NCBI GenBank assembly: GCA_025351425.1
Contig: JANXVY010000012.1
Coordinates: 1-63,414 of the forward strand
From: Hyphomicrobium sp.
GTDB lineage: Bacteria; Pseudomonadota; Alphaproteobacteria; Rhizobiales; Hyphomicrobiaceae
Length of the DNA stretch: 63,414 nucleotides
Direction of reading: 5' to 3'
Shown here: positions 17,844-27,918 of the stretch, in pieces
Numbering within the stretch: the stretch's first letter is position 1
Layout of the letters: each line of letters begins with the position of its first letter
Notes under the pieces: model-generated
Databases searched by the model: none
Told to the model about the DNA's origin: nothing
The model's input: the letters and a program-made list of their open reading frames with translations, nothing else
Translations under genes and position numbers: made by a program

Positions 17844-19205
17844 ATGCAGCCGCTGCAACCTGACGCGACGATCGCCCCCCTCAAAGCAGCTAACGGAAAG
17901 CGTCCCCAGATCATCGTCGTGGGCGGCGGCGCCGGCGGGCTCGAGCTGGTAACCAAGCTCGGCAACAAATACGGCCGGCGCAAACTCGCAGATGTGACCC
18001 TCATCGACCGCGCTCGCACCCACGTGTGGAAGCCGCTGCTGCATGAGATCGCCGCCGGCAGCATGGACATCGACCGCCACCAGCTCGATTATCTGGCGCA
18101 GGCCCATTGGCACGGATTCACGTACCGCTTTGGCGAAATGACCGGCATCGATCGCGCCAACCGCAAGGTGCATCTCGCCGCGACCTTCGACGAAGAAGGC
18201 CGTCCGATCACGCCGGTGCGCTCGTTCAGCTACGACATCCTGGTTGTCGCCGTCGGCTCGGTTTCAAACGACTTCGGTACTCCGGGCGTCGCCGAGCACG
18301 CGATCACCCTCGACACTGCCGAACAGGCAGAGCGCTTCAACCGCCGCCTGGTCAACGCCTGCCTCAACGCCCACACCCAATCAGCCCCCATCCGGGCCGG
18401 TCAGCTCCACGTGACGATTATCGGCGCAGGCGCGACCGGCACGGAGCTGTCAGCGGAATTGCACCGCACCGCCCGCGGCGTTGTCGCCTACGGCATGGAT
18501 AACATCGACCCCGAGAAGGACATTAAGATCACGCTCATCGAGGCTGCCGGGCGCATTTTGCCCGCCCTCCCCGAACGCATGGCGCAGGCAGTCGTTGACC
18601 GGCTGAAGGAACTGGGCGTTGACGTGCGCACCAATTCCCGCGTCACCGGCGTGACGCACGAAGGCGTCGAGCTCCTGAACGGCGATTTCCTGCCGTCTGA
18701 ACTGGTGGTGTGGGCAGCCGGCATCAAAGGCCCCGACGTGCTGACCAAGCTCGATGGGCTCGAGGTCAGCCGGTCGAACCAGTTGATCGTCAAGCCGACA
18801 CTGGAAACAACGCTGGACCCCAGCGTGTTCGCATTCGGCGATTGCTGCTATCTGGTGCCCGAAGGCGACCAGTGGCCGATCCCGCCGCGCGCCCAGGCCG
18901 CCCACCAGCAGGCCAGCCACATGATGGGCCAGATCGCGGCGCGCCTGAAGGGCGAACCGTTGAAACCCTTCAAATATCACGACTTCGGCTCGCTGGTGTC
19001 GCTCGGCCACTATTCGACGGTCGGCACCATGATGGGCTTCGTCGGCGGCAGGTCGCTGTTCTTCGAGGGCCTGTTCGCAAAGCTGATGTACCGCTCCCTC
19101 TACAAGATGCACGAAATGGCGCTGCATGGCGTTTTCAAGGTCGCGCTCGATACCGTGTCGCGCCTCATCGTCCGCCGCACCGAACCGCAGGTCAAACTGC
19201 ATTAA
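17844..19205 (+). CDS. NAD(P)/FAD-dependent oxidoreductase, type II NADH dehydrogenase-like
   Basis: The product is 453 residues. An FAD dinucleotide fold lies at about 22-50 (IIVVGGGAGGLELVTKLGNK), an NADH-binding fold at about 190-215 (VTIIGAGATGTELSAELHR), and an FAD motif with FAFGDCCYL near 330. The C-terminal segment with LFAKLMYRSLYKMHEMALHG resembles the membrane-attaching tail of NDH-2. Such enzymes pass electrons from NADH to quinone without pumping protons. It starts 24 bp after pheT and could be co-transcribed, without functional relation. A sulfide:quinone reductase is less likely, as the catalytic cysteines are not apparent. Confidence 0.85.
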   Translation: MQPLQPDATIAPLKAANGKRPQIIVVGGGAGGLELVTKLGNKYGRRKLADVTLIDRARTHVWKPLLHEIAAGSMDIDRHQLDYLAQAHWHGFTYRFGEMTGIDRANRKVHLAATFDEEGRPITPVRSFSYDILVVAVGSVSNDFGTPGVAEHAITLDTAEQAERFNRRLVNACLNAHTQSAPIRAGQLHVTIIGAGATGTELSAELHRTARGVVAYGMDNIDPEKDIKITLIEAAGRILPALPERMAQAVVDRLKELGVDVRTNSRVTGVTHEGVELLNGDFLPSELVVWAAGIKGPDVLTKLDGLEVSRSNQLIVKPTLETTLDPSVFAFGDCCYLVPEGDQWPIPPRAQAAHQQASHMMGQIAARLKGEPLKPFKYHDFGSLVSLGHYSTVGTMMGFVGGRSLFFEGLFAKLMYRSLYKMHEMALHGVFKVALDTVSRLIVRRTEPQVKLH

Positions 19206-19349
19206 ATTCCGGGAATTGGTCCGCGCGAGCTGCTTCACCAAAAGCGCATTAAAAAGGCTGGAATAACAACACCTCCACGATTTGCACACTAGCGAGAGCG
19301 CGCGATCCGTCGTACACCCACCAAACTGGGTTCCATGGGTTAGTGTATA

Positions 19350-20537
19350 ATGCGTAAGAGCGGCGAAAACGATGTCGCGCGCCCACCGTCCAGTGAGGCA
19401 TGTGGGTTGGCGCATGATCTCGCAGACGGCGCCGTCGATCAGGCGCAGCGCGTCATGCAGCTTCACGACGACGCCCGCTCTCAATTCCTGCTGGCCGAAG
19501 ACACCATGACCACCGTCCGCCGGGTCGCAGCCGGCGATCACGGCCCCGCCGATGTTGAAAAAACGGCCCCCGCCAGCACAGTTTTGCCGGCGCCTGCACC
19601 TGCGGCCAATCGGTCGCTGAGTTGGGCTGTCGGATGTACGGCACTGGCGGCGACCGCCGGTCTGATCGTCTCCCTCCAGGCGGCGACGAACCCGCAAGCC
19701 CCCGTTGCCATGACCGCCTCGATTGAGGCCCTGGAGCAGCCCTCGGCAGGAGCGCTCGCCGCAGCGACCGCCGCGCCCAGGATTGCTACGATTGCCGTCC
19801 CGGCCAATGCCAGCGCGCCTGCCGCCTCCGTGACGCGACTGCCGGAAACCGCGCAGCAGGACTTCGGCAAGTCGGTCTATGCCGCGCGTTTCTCGACCGC
19901 CCCCGCCACCGAACGCGCGTGCCTCGCGCGCGCCGTCTATTATGAGGCGCGCGGCGAACCGGCGGAAGGCCAGATCGCGGTCGCCCAGGTCATCCTCAAC
20001 CGCGCGCGCTCGAAAAAATGGCCGAATTCCATTTGCGGCGTGGTCAACCAGGGCGTCGAACGCGGCGAGAAATGCCAGTTCTCGTTTGCCTGCAATTCCC
20101 GCCTCTCGGCGCCCAATGGCGTGATGTGGGAAGAAGCCGAACTTATCGCCACTCAAGCGCTCGCCGGCCAGGCGTGGTTGCGCGAGCTGATGGAAGCGAC
20201 CCACTATCACACCACGTCTGTCGCTCCGGTCTGGCGGTTAGGCCTCGTGCAGCAGACGACCATCGGCACCCACATCTTCTATCGCGAAGCTTCGGGATTG
20301 CGGGAAAACACCAAGGTTACCCAGGCCTACGCGTCGCTGGCCGCCATTAAGGCCACCCGCGCCAGCCTGAAGCCAGCGAACCCGAAGCCTGAATCAACCA
20401 AGCCCGCCGCGGTGCCGGTCAAAGCATCGGCATCCACAGCCCTGCCCGCCAAGCCCGAGCGCCCCAAGCAGCCCACAGCCCCGGCCAGCAAGCCAAACGC
20501 CGATGGCGACTGGAAAGCCAGCGTTTTCGAGCACTGA
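19350..20537 (+). CDS. Cell-wall hydrolase, SleB-like (Hydrolase_2)
   Basis: The product is 395 residues from the ATG at 19350. A single transmembrane or uncleaved signal segment lies at about 89-110, then an Ala-rich linker, then the SleB/CwlJ-type domain at about 190-310 with [20 protein letters not shown], whose Glu is the usual catalytic residue. A Lys/Pro/Ala-rich tail follows. These hydrolases cut peptidoglycan and in Alphaproteobacteria act in wall remodelling, not sporulation. The start is uncertain: an ATG at 19506 would give a shorter cytoplasmic tail, and neither has a clear ribosome-binding site. Confidence 0.8.
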   Translation: MRKSGENDVARPPSSEACGLAHDLADGAVDQAQRVMQLHDDARSQFLLAEDTMTTVRRVAAGDHGPADVEKTAPASTVLPAPAPAANRSLSWAVGCTALAATAGLIVSLQAATNPQAPVAMTASIEALEQPSAGALAAATAAPRIATIAVPANASAPAASVTRLPETAQQDFGKSVYAARFSTAPATERACLARAVYYEARGEPAEGQIAVAQVILNRARSKKWPNSICGVVNQGVERGEKCQFSFACNSRLSAPNGVMWEEAELIATQALAGQAWLRELMEATHYHTTSVAPVWRLGLVQQTTIGTHIFYREASGLRENTKVTQAYASLAAIKATRASLKPANPKPESTKPAAVPVKASASTALPAKPERPKQPTAPASKPNADGDWKASVFEH

Positions 20538-20779
20538 CACTCACGATTGCCGCCACCGGGTATCAGGACTCGTTTCCATCCGGGCCGCGCCTCGAAATCG
20601 CCCCATCATGTCACCCATTTCGCCCCATTCGAATTGGCGCCCGAAACGCCGGGCATTTCTTGGCTGACATGGATTGAATCCTCCCAATTCTCAGAGCATT
20701 CGGAACGATTGCGAATGGGCGGCGTTTTCAATGGATGCCTGAGCGAACTGTTTGTCGGGCATAGCCAAGGAGAAGCACC

Positions 20780-21277
20780 ATGACCCCGAAACTTAACGCC
20801 ATCGCGATTCTGTCGCTGCTGGTTGCGGTTCCAGCGCTTGCCGCCGAGCCGGCCCAGAAGATCGATCCGGCCAAGGGCCCGACGTCCACCATGGACAGCC
20901 AGGTCCCTCAGATGACGCCGACGGATAAGTCCGGCGCGGCCACGAACACCACCGCACCGTCGGCAGCGACCGATAAGATGCAAGGCTCGGCCAACGCGAC
21001 GAACGGCACCGGTATCACGCTGAGCCAGGCCGAGGCCAAGACTTGGATCGGCAAGCCCGTCTATAGCAGCGACGGCAAGAAGATCGGCGAAGTCGAATCG
21101 TTCCGCTGGACCAGCGACGGCAAGCTCGCCGAACTCAACGCCGGCATCGGCGGCTTCCTCGGGCTTGGCGAAACCAAGGTGAGCCTGCTCCCCGCCCAGT
21201 TCAAGCTCGACACCGACCGCGTCGTAACGACGGTTCTCGCGGCCGACGCCAAGAATCTTCCGAAGGCGAGCATGTAA
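20780..21277 (+). CDS. Secreted PRC-barrel domain protein
   Basis: The product is 165 residues. Residues 1-21 form a signal peptide (cleavage near ALAA|EP). A Thr/Ala-rich linker of about 50 residues precedes a PRC-barrel-like domain at about 85-160 (IGKPVYSSDGKKIGEVESF). PRC barrels are small beta folds found in photosynthetic reaction centre H subunits and RimM; in secreted form they are common in Hyphomicrobiales and of unknown role. A purine-rich AAGGAGAAG at 20768-20776 precedes the ATG. No reaction-centre genes are nearby. Confidence 0.8.
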   Translation: MTPKLNAIAILSLLVAVPALAAEPAQKIDPAKGPTSTMDSQVPQMTPTDKSGAATNTTAPSAATDKMQGSANATNGTGITLSQAEAKTWIGKPVYSSDGKKIGEVESFRWTSDGKLAELNAGIGGFLGLGETKVSLLPAQFKLDTDRVVTTVLAADAKNLPKASM

Positions 21278-21332
21278 CCGAGCATGGAGGCCAACGCTTG
21301 GGCCGGAGGCGGTGACAGCCGCCGCGTCCGGC

Positions 21333-22193
21333 CTATGGCGACGACAACGTGGGCAGCTCCCGCGCAATGCCTCGTTGCGCCGCGAGCCGGTCGGTTCGTG
21401 GTGGACCGTAAAGCATTTGAGCTGCGGCGATATCCAAGGGCGTCAGGTCTCGCACCGTTTCGTCGTAGCGGTAGGCCATGATGGAGCCGGTGCGGCCGGG
21501 ATGGTCGAGCCCGATCGCATGTCCGATTTCGTGCTCGAACGTGAGCCGCAAATCGTAGATGGCGGTATTGCCGTCGAAACCGATTTTCCACGGCGTCATC
21601 GGATTGAGGCAGACATAGGCCTGCGTGATCGGCACCAGCGTAACGCCCCCGTTGTCGAGAGCAGCGACTGACGATTGCGGTACGGGCCGCGGCCCCAGTA
21701 ACGGATTTCCCGGCGTGCCGAGCGCCTTTTCCGTGGGATCGATCAGGAATTGGCGGTCGTAGGTTAGGTTCGCGAAGGCCTTGCCGGTCGCGTCGGCGGA
21801 GGCTCCGATGACGATGTTGGCGTGCGCGGCGTCGGGCGCTTCGATGAACTCGATCCCGGCGGCAGTCTGCCAGGCAGCGAGCGCGGCATGAAGTTCCCCG
21901 TTTGCTGCCCTGGGAGTGAGCTGCTGCGACGTGCGCACGATGTCGCGGAACGCCCGCATGCGCCCGCAATTGCTGGCACTGAGGCGGGGCGAATCTTGCG
22001 GCGCCTCGAAAGCAGCGTCCAACGCAAAATAACTGATCCGTTGCGGGGCTCTGTCGACGTTCGTAGCCGTCGCCGCTGGGCCCCAGCGATACATGTGCCC
22101 CTGGGCTTCCAGCAACGGCTCGGCGTAACCCGGTTGGAGCGCGCCAGTGAGCGAGGCAAGCCCGCACAGCAGCGCGGCTGAGCGTGTTCTCAT
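21333..22193 (-). CDS. Secreted matrixin-like zinc metalloprotease
   Basis: The product is 286 residues with a signal peptide at about 1-24. The zinc site HEIGHAIGLDH (221-231) has the metzincin HExxHxxGxxH pattern, and SIMAYRYDE near 237 provides the Met-turn. This is the matrixin family, periplasmic or secreted. Bacterial examples are mostly uncharacterised. The ATG at 22193 puts the signal peptide at the N-terminus; an in-frame start 42 bp upstream would precede it with charged residues. The gene is alone, with no obvious inhibitor partner. Confidence 0.88.
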   Translation of the reverse strand: MRTRSAALLCGLASLTGALQPGYAEPLLEAQGHMYRWGPAATATNVDRAPQRISYFALDAAFEAPQDSPRLSASNCGRMRAFRDIVRTSQQLTPRAANGELHAALAAWQTAAGIEFIEAPDAAHANIVIGASADATGKAFANLTYDRQFLIDPTEKALGTPGNPLLGPRPVPQSSVAALDNGGVTLVPITQAYVCLNPMTPWKIGFDGNTAIYDLRLTFEHEIGHAIGLDHPGRTGSIMAYRYDETVRDLTPLDIAAAQMLYGPPRTDRLAAQRGIARELPTLSSP

Positions 22194-22502
22194 TCCTGTT
22201 CCCTCAAGCCTTGCCCTCCCCGGCAACACGCGCAACCAGGGAAGCCAGCGCCGCGACTCAATCGTCCACGGCCATCTTGGTTACGAGTTTGAACCGCTTT
22301 GCACAGTCCGGTCAAATTTGGCGGCCCGGTGGCGTTATTTTCGTCTGGTCGTAGATGCCGCAGCGCACCTAGCAGCACCGAACACCCAAAAGGGAGGGAA
22401 ATTGGGAAGCTCGCCTGCCCCGGCGAAGGCCGGGGTTCCCCCAAGCAGATGCGGACGGCAGTTCTTCCAAGCGGAGCTTCGCTCGGCCAAGACCGCGCAG
22501 CG
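22194..22502. other. Intergenic region between uvrB and the matrixin gene
   Basis: No gene I can support lies here. It carries the start side of the matrixin gene and the downstream side of uvrB. The only clear structure is a CCCCGGC-GAAG-GCCGGGG hairpin at 22418-22435. Confidence 0.6.
22418..22435. repeat. REP-like CCCCGGC hairpin
   Basis: CCCCGGC and GCCGGGG pair around GAAG, followed by TTCCCCC. This is the form of a palindromic repeat that recurs between genes in many Alphaproteobacteria. It may also end uvrB transcription, being 68 bp past its stop. Confidence 0.55.
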
Positions 22503-25253
22503 TTATTTCCCCGGCCGTCCGGTCTTGCGGGGGCGTCCGCCGCGCCGGGATTTTTTCTCGTCGTCGGAAGGAATATCAATGGTGCGCACTGGTTTTGGCC
22601 CACTGACCGGAACCGGCAGCGAAGCATGCGGCCCCATCTCGTCGAGCGTCGGCTTGTGGGGGCCGCGGATCTGCTCGCCGAACGCGCCGGCCTTCGTCCG
22701 CGGGTCCACCTGAACGATTGGGCTGGCCGGAATAGGGCGGTCGGTCCCCGGCCCCATTTCGTCGAGCGTCGGCTTGCGCACACGCGGAACTGGCGCGGTC
22801 TTGGGCGTATTGGCCGACGCGCCGTACTTGCGCTCGCCCTTGAAGCCGCCGGTCGCATCGTCGACGGCTGCCTGCCGCGCCATGGGATCGTCGGCGAGGA
22901 ACAGCTCGGTCGCCTGCAGGCGTTTGACCTCGTCGCGCAGCCGCGCGGCGGTCTCGAACTCGAGATCGGCGGCAGCAGCCTTCATGCGCTTTTCGAGGTC
23001 GGCGATGACGGCGGCAAGGTTGTTGCCGATCATCGGCGCATCGACGAGCCCCGAATCGACCGTCACGTGGTCCTGCTCGTAGACGGAGGCCATCACGTCG
23101 TGGATGTTGCGCTTGATGCTTTCGGGCGTGATGCCGTTGGCGACGTTGTAGGCGGTCTGCTTTACGCGGCGGCGATCGGTTTCGGCGAGCGCGCGCTCCA
23201 TGCTGCCGGTGATGCGGTCGGCATAGAGGATCACACGCCCGTCGACGTTGCGCGCGGCGCGGCCGATGGTCTGGATCAGCGAGGTTTCGGAGCGAAGGAA
23301 GCCCTCCTTGTCGGCGTCCAGGATGCACACCCGCCCGCATTCGGGAATATCGAGCCCCTCGCGCAGCAGGTTGATGCCGATAAGGACGTCAAAGGCGCCG
23401 AGCCGCAGGTCGCGGATGATCTCGATGCGCTCCAGCGTCTCGATGTCGGAATGCATGTAGCGCACGCGGATGCCCTGTTCGTGCATGTATTCGGTCAGGT
23501 CTTCGGCCATGCGCTTGGTCAGCACGGTGACAAGCGAGCGATAGCCTTGCGCCGCAACCTGGCGCACTTCGTCGATGGTATCGTCGACCTGGGTCTTGGC
23601 GGGGCGGATTTCGCACACCGGATCGATGAGGCCGGTGGGCCGGATCACCTGCTCGGTGAAGGTGCCGCCGGTCTGGTCGAGTTCCCATGGCCCCGGCGTC
23701 GCGGAGACGTAGACCGTGTTGGGCCGCATCGCGTTCCATTCCTCGAACCGCATCGGCCTGTTATCCATGCACGACGGCAGCCGGAAGCCGAATTCGGCGA
23801 GCGTCGCCTTGCGCCGGAAGTCGCCCCGGAACATGCCGCCGATCTGGGGCACGGTGACGTGGCTTTCATCCGCGAACACGAGCGCGTTGTCGGGCAGGTA
23901 TTCAAACAGCGTCGGCGGCGGCTCGCCGGGCTGGCGGCCCGTGAGATAGCGCGAATAGTTCTCGATGCCGGCGCAACTCCCGGTCGCCTCCATCATCTCC
24001 ATGTCGAAGGTCGTGCGCTGTTCCAGGCGCTGGGCCTCCAGCAACTTGCCGTTCGCGTATAGTTCTTCCAGCCGCGCCTTGAGCTCGATCTTGATCGCCT
24101 TGATCGCCTGTTGCAGCGTCGGCTTCGGCGTCACGTAGTGCGAGTTGGCGTAGATCTTCACGAGCGCGAGATCGGCCGACTTGTGCCCGGTCAGCGGATC
24201 GAATTCGGTGATGGTGTCGACCTGATCGCCAAACAGCGAAATTCGCCAGGCGCGGTCTTCCAAGTGGGCCGGATACAACTCGACCGTATCGCCGCGCACC
24301 CGGAACGCGCCGCGCACGAACGCCGCATCGTTGCGCCGGTAGTGCAGCGCGACGAGATCGGCCAGCAGCTGGTCGCGCGACAGCGTCTCGCCCACCGACA
24401 CCGTGAACGTCATCGCGGTGTAGGTCTCCACCGACCCGATGCCGTAGATGCACGACACCGACGCGACGATGATCACGTCGTCGCGCTCCAACAGTGCGCG
24501 AGTCGCCGCATGCCGCATGCGGTCGATCTGCTCGTTCACCGAGCTTTCCTTCTCGATGTAGGTATCGGTGCGCGGCACGTAGGCCTCGGGCTGGTAGTAG
24601 TCGTAATACGACACGAAGTACTCGACCGCGTTGTCGGGAAAGAAGCTCTTGAACTCGCCGTACAGCTGCGCCGCCAGCGTCTTGTTGGGCGCGAGCACGA
24701 GCGCGGGCCGCTGCGTCTGCGCGATGATGTTAGCGACCGTGAACGTCTTGCCCGATCCCGTGACTCCGAGCAGCACCTGGTTGTGCTCGTTGGCATTGAC
24801 GCCCGTGACCAGTTCCTTGATGGCGGCCGGCTGGTCGCCCTTGGGCTGATACTCGGACACGAGCTTGAAGGGCACCCCGCCCTCGCTCTTTTCGGGCCGC
24901 TCGGGCCGGTGCGGCACGTAGGCCGGCGTCGTGCCGGCGACGATCGGATGCGACGCCATCAGCGGTTGCCGCGCGAGCACTTGCCTTTCCCTGTCGGAGC
25001 GTTCCTCGGGCCGCGTGAGCAGGGCCTCCATCGCCGCTGACTGGGCCTCGTGAGCCATCGGCGGGCGCGGTCCCGACTGCCGCAAGGCGGGCAACGTCGA
25101 AGGGCCGACCGCATAGGACGATTGGCTCTCGCCAAATCCAGGCGTCCCGCCCTCGGTCTCGGTCGGCGCGCCCGCAGGCCGCCCCGACCTCTCCCGCGCC
25201 CTGCGGGAAGGTTTCGAAGCTGTGCCAGGTGATTTGGGAGGTTTCGATGGCAT
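22503..25253 (-). CDS. uvrB: Excinuclease ABC subunit B
   Basis: Damage-verifying helicase subunit of nucleotide excision repair. The core, from about [14 protein letters not shown], has Walker [10 protein letters not shown], the [12 protein letters not shown] beta-hairpin region, helicase motifs through TIGRAARN and the C-terminal UVR motif. At 916 residues it is far longer than the usual 670 or so: an Arg/Pro/Ser-rich N-terminal extension of about 135 residues and a C-terminal tail of about 110 residues, with a KPTLDEMGP motif twice and a basic [10 protein letters not shown] end like an AT-hook. I chose the ATG at 25253 over an in-frame start 42 bp upstream. A LexA-type box lies 44 bp upstream. 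Confidence 0.97.
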   Translation of the reverse strand: MPSKPPKSPGTASKPSRRARERSGRPAGAPTETEGGTPGFGESQSSYAVGPSTLPALRQSGPRPPMAHEAQSAAMEALLTRPEERSDRERQVLARQPLMASHPIVAGTTPAYVPHRPERPEKSEGGVPFKLVSEYQPKGDQPAAIKELVTGVNANEHNQVLLGVTGSGKTFTVANIIAQTQRPALVLAPNKTLAAQLYGEFKSFFPDNAVEYFVSYYDYYQPEAYVPRTDTYIEKESSVNEQIDRMRHAATRALLERDDVIIVASVSCIYGIGSVETYTAMTFTVSVGETLSRDQLLADLVALHYRRNDAAFVRGAFRVRGDTVELYPAHLEDRAWRISLFGDQVDTITEFDPLTGHKSADLALVKIYANSHYVTPKPTLQQAIKAIKIELKARLEELYANGKLLEAQRLEQRTTFDMEMMEATGSCAGIENYSRYLTGRQPGEPPPTLFEYLPDNALVFADESHVTVPQIGGMFRGDFRRKATLAEFGFRLPSCMDNRPMRFEEWNAMRPNTVYVSATPGPWELDQTGGTFTEQVIRPTGLIDPVCEIRPAKTQVDDTIDEVRQVAAQGYRSLVTVLTKRMAEDLTEYMHEQGIRVRYMHSDIETLERIEIIRDLRLGAFDVLIGINLLREGLDIPECGRVCILDADKEGFLRSETSLIQTIGRAARNVDGRVILYADRITGSMERALAETDRRRVKQTAYNVANGITPESIKRNIHDVMASVYEQDHVTVDSGLVDAPMIGNNLAAVIADLEKRMKAAAADLEFETAARLRDEVKRLQATELFLADDPMARQAAVDDATGGFKGERKYGASANTPKTAPVPRVRKPTLDEMGPGTDRPIPASPIVQVDPRTKAGAFGEQIRGPHKPTLDEMGPHASLPVPVSGPKPVRTIDIPSDDEKKSRRGGRPRKTGRPGK

Positions 25254-25296
25254 GAGTTGAGTATGGCTTGCCGGGCAAAAAACATCAAATTCCATA

Positions 25297-25311
25297 GTTC
25301 ACAGTTTGTTC
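25297..25311. promoter_or_regulatory. LexA (SOS) box between uvrB and the methyltransferase gene
   Basis: GTTC-ACAGTTT-GTTC fits the alphaproteobacterial LexA operator GTTC-N7-GTTC exactly. It lies 44 bp upstream of the uvrB start and 64 bp upstream of the divergent methyltransferase start. uvrB being LexA-controlled is usual, so the site is credible; whether it also acts on the restriction-modification side is open. Confidence 0.85.
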
Positions 25312-25374
25312 TAAGTATGTATAACTCTGGTTGATCGTTTGAGGGCGTAGCCGAATCAATCCAGAGGCTTGAGG

Positions 25375-26355
25375 ATGAGTGGATATTCGCTGGAGCTTTG
25401 CGCGGGTGCCGGTGGTCAGGCCTTGGGGCTTGAGCGCGCCGGGTTTGAGCATGCGGGTTTAGTCGAAATCGACCCCCATGCCTGCAACACACTTCGGCTG
25501 AACCGTCCTTCCTGGACCGTCCACGAGGAAGACCTCAACCATTTCGACGGCAGGCTTTACCGTGGGGTCGACTTGCTGGCCGGTGGCTTCCCCTGCCCCC
25601 CGTTTTCGATTGCAGGTAAGCAACTCGGACCCAGTGACGAGCGCGATCTTTTTCCTGCGGGTCTTCGCATCGTCGATGAGGTGCGTCCAAAGGCTGTCAT
25701 GATCGAAAACGTTCGGGGAATTCTCTCTCCCGGCTTCGAGGGATATCGCAACTACATCGATGAGCGGCTGCGGAAATTGGGCTACGTCACGGCCTGGAAG
25801 CTTTTGAACGCAGCTGACTACGGTGTGTCGCAGCTGCGGCCCCGCGTAATAATCGTAGCCTTGAGAACACAGCATGCATCAGAGTTTGCATGGCCTGAAC
25901 CGAAGAAGAATGCTCTCACGGTCGGACGCTTGCTGCATGATTTGATGCAGCAACGTGGTTGGCGCGGGGCAGATCAATGGCAGAAGCGCGCCGCATTGTT
26001 CGCTCCCACGGTTGTCGGCGGCTCGAAGAAGCATGGAGGGCCAGATTTGGGTCCTACGCGAGCCAAAAAAGCGTGGGCGGCCCTCGGCGTCGACGGAATG
26101 GGTATTGCAAATTTCGCTCCTGATGAAGATTTCGTGGGTATGCCGCGGCTCACCGTGAGGATGGTGGCGCGCGTTCAAGGTTTCCCTGATCATTGGGGCT
26201 TTTGGGGCAAGAAGACCGCAGCATACAGGCAAGTCGGCAATGCCTTCCCGCCGCCGGTAGCTTTTGCAGTGGCTTCCGCGATCTCCCAAGCGATTACGCC
26301 AGCACGGCCAAAGAGCCGACCGCGCGCAAAGTCTTGGCAAGTGGCGATGATTTAG
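25375..26355 (+). CDS. DNA cytosine-5 methyltransferase (type II RM)
   Basis: Methylates C5 of cytosine with SAM. The product is 326 residues. Motif I is ELCAGAGGQALGLERAGF, motif IV GGFPCPPFS with the catalytic Cys, motif VI MIENVRGIL, motif VIII QLRPRVIIVAL and motif X RQVGNAFPPPVA. The target-recognition region is short. GAGG at 25364-25367 precedes the ATG. The NaeI-like endonuclease and Vsr follow on the same strand, so the cognate site is probably that of the endonuclease, perhaps GCCGGC if it keeps NaeI specificity. Base composition is visibly less GC-rich than in neighbours, consistent with acquisition. Confidence 0.95.
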   Translation: MSGYSLELCAGAGGQALGLERAGFEHAGLVEIDPHACNTLRLNRPSWTVHEEDLNHFDGRLYRGVDLLAGGFPCPPFSIAGKQLGPSDERDLFPAGLRIVDEVRPKAVMIENVRGILSPGFEGYRNYIDERLRKLGYVTAWKLLNAADYGVSQLRPRVIIVALRTQHASEFAWPEPKKNALTVGRLLHDLMQQRGWRGADQWQKRAALFAPTVVGGSKKHGGPDLGPTRAKKAWAALGVDGMGIANFAPDEDFVGMPRLTVRMVARVQGFPDHWGFWGKKTAAYRQVGNAFPPPVAFAVASAISQAITPARPKSRPRAKSWQVAMI

Positions 26356-26402
26356 TCATGACGAACCGGAGCTTGACGCAGAATCGCTTCGGGGGCTCTG
26401 TT

Positions 26403-27227
26403 ATGAACGAGCAACATCCTGACTATGAAGCGCTGGCCAAGATTCGTGATGGGATATTTGCCCACGCCGGCGGCGAACAGAAGCTTCGGAAAGAATTGCC
26501 AATTCTGATCAAGAACGCCGTTGATTTCGTAATCGATCCCGTCCGGACAGCCCGGACAAAAATGTCCGAGCTCGACAAAGTCGAGAAGACGTTCATCGGA
26601 TTAAAGATCGAGCACTATCTACGGGATTGGCTAGGCGCGCCTAAGGGACTTCACCGCGATCTCAATATCGATGGCGTCGAGGTCGATATAAAAAACACGA
26701 TAGGCTCAAGTTGGATGATACCTCCTGAGACCTTCCGGGCAGAAGAGCCATGTTTACTTATCGCCACTGCGAAGTTTGACGGCAGATGCTGGCTGGGGCT
26801 TGTGCTGGCGCGTGACGCGTACCTAAATAGCGCTGAGGGGAACCGCGACAAGAAGCGGTCCATAAGCGAAGCGGGCCGCCGGAATATTATGTGGCTTGTT
26901 GAAGATCAGGAATATCCGCAGAGCCGATGGGATGGTATCGATATGAAGCGTTTTCGGCAATTGCGCGACATAAATCCGGGAGAGGACCGCGCCGCGGAGT
27001 TCTTTAGGGAGAATATTGGGCGCATCGTTCATCGAAGTGTGATTCAGGCTCTTTTACATGATCAATTGGATTATATGAAGCGGGTGCGTGGCAATGGTGG
27101 CGCACGTGACATTCTGCAGCATGATGGGATTCTGCTGTTGAATGGATCTTGGACCCCGCACAGAAAGATCGCGAGATCACAGGGGATTGACTTGCTGCCC
27201 GACGAAACCGTCGCGGTTCGCAAGTAA
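26403..27227 (+). CDS. NaeI-family type II restriction endonuclease
   Basis: The product is 274 residues. The core has LDKVEKTFIGLKIEHYLRDW and DLNIDGVEVDIKNTIG. From the chosen ATG, Glu70, Asp86, Asp95 and Lys97 fall at the positions I recall for NaeI active-site residues, which supports both the family and the start. NaeI cuts GCCGGC and needs a second effector copy of the site; whether this protein does is not visible. An in-frame ATG at 26358, 2 bp after the methyltransferase stop, is the alternative start. Codon use is less GC-biased than in neighbours. Confidence 0.88.
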   Translation: MNEQHPDYEALAKIRDGIFAHAGGEQKLRKELPILIKNAVDFVIDPVRTARTKMSELDKVEKTFIGLKIEHYLRDWLGAPKGLHRDLNIDGVEVDIKNTIGSSWMIPPETFRAEEPCLLIATAKFDGRCWLGLVLARDAYLNSAEGNRDKKRSISEAGRRNIMWLVEDQEYPQSRWDGIDMKRFRQLRDINPGEDRAAEFFRENIGRIVHRSVIQALLHDQLDYMKRVRGNGGARDILQHDGILLLNGSWTPHRKIARSQGIDLLPDETVAVRK

Positions 27228-27236
27228 AGGCCTCAA

Positions 27237-27653
27237 GTGGTTGATAATCTATCCAAGCCGCGGCGCAGCGCCAACATGACTGCAATCCGGTCGGCGGGTA
27301 CGAAGCCGGAAATGATTGTTCGGCGGCTGGCACATAAGCTAGGCTACCGCTTCCGCCTTCACCGGAAGAACTTGCCGGGTAAGCCTGATCTGGTTTTCGT
27401 ATCGCGTCGCAAGATTATTTTCGTGCACGGTTGTTTTTGGCACCTGCATCCCAAGGCAACCTGTCACGATGCGCGGGTGCCCCAGTCCAACACGGCGTAC
27501 TGGCAGCCAAAACTCGAACGGAACGTCACGCGCGACCAGCGGAACAGTCGAGATTTAGTGCGGCTGGGCTGGAAGGTTCTTGTCGTTTGGGAGTGTGACA
27601 CCTGCGACCTGCATCGCCTTGGTAAGCAGTTGAATCGATTTCTGCGCAACTAG
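27237..27653 (+). CDS. vsr: Very short patch repair endonuclease Vsr
   Basis: Nicks beside T:G mismatches that arise when 5-methylcytosine deaminates. The 138-residue product begins with a GTG; the RRSANMTAIRSAGTKPEMIV segment matches the Vsr N-terminus. GKPDLVFVSRRKIIFVHG and CFWHLH hold the catalytic and zinc-site residues, and later Cys residues (CHD, WECDTCD) complete the zinc site. It lies 9 bp after the endonuclease gene. Vsr genes often accompany m5C methyltransferases, whose mutagenic effect they repair. Confidence 0.95.
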   Translation: MVDNLSKPRRSANMTAIRSAGTKPEMIVRRLAHKLGYRFRLHRKNLPGKPDLVFVSRRKIIFVHGCFWHLHPKATCHDARVPQSNTAYWQPKLERNVTRDQRNSRDLVRLGWKVLVVWECDTCDLHRLGKQLNRFLRN

Positions 27654-27918
27654 CCCTTGTTCATCGCTGGTTCAGGGGATTTGCTCTTAATGAGCCCTGA
27701 GGTGTTCTTCCATGGAAGGACAACTGTTTCGGCTACGGCGAAACGGGTGCGGTGAAACGGCGGCTTTCGGGCGCGCAGAGGCCACCACGTCCAATTCGTC
27801 GCAGGCGAATCGCGCGAATCACACTAGACGACATGCGGCGCTCTTTGTGACGAGTCCGCCGCTCGGTCCGACACGATCGCGCAAACGCACCTGAACTGGA
27901 TATGCGAGGAATTTGACG

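Noticed and set aside
25254-27918. Phage or integrative element carrying the restriction-modification genes
   Set aside because: No integrase, transposase, tRNA target or flanking direct repeats were seen; the island holds only the three genes.
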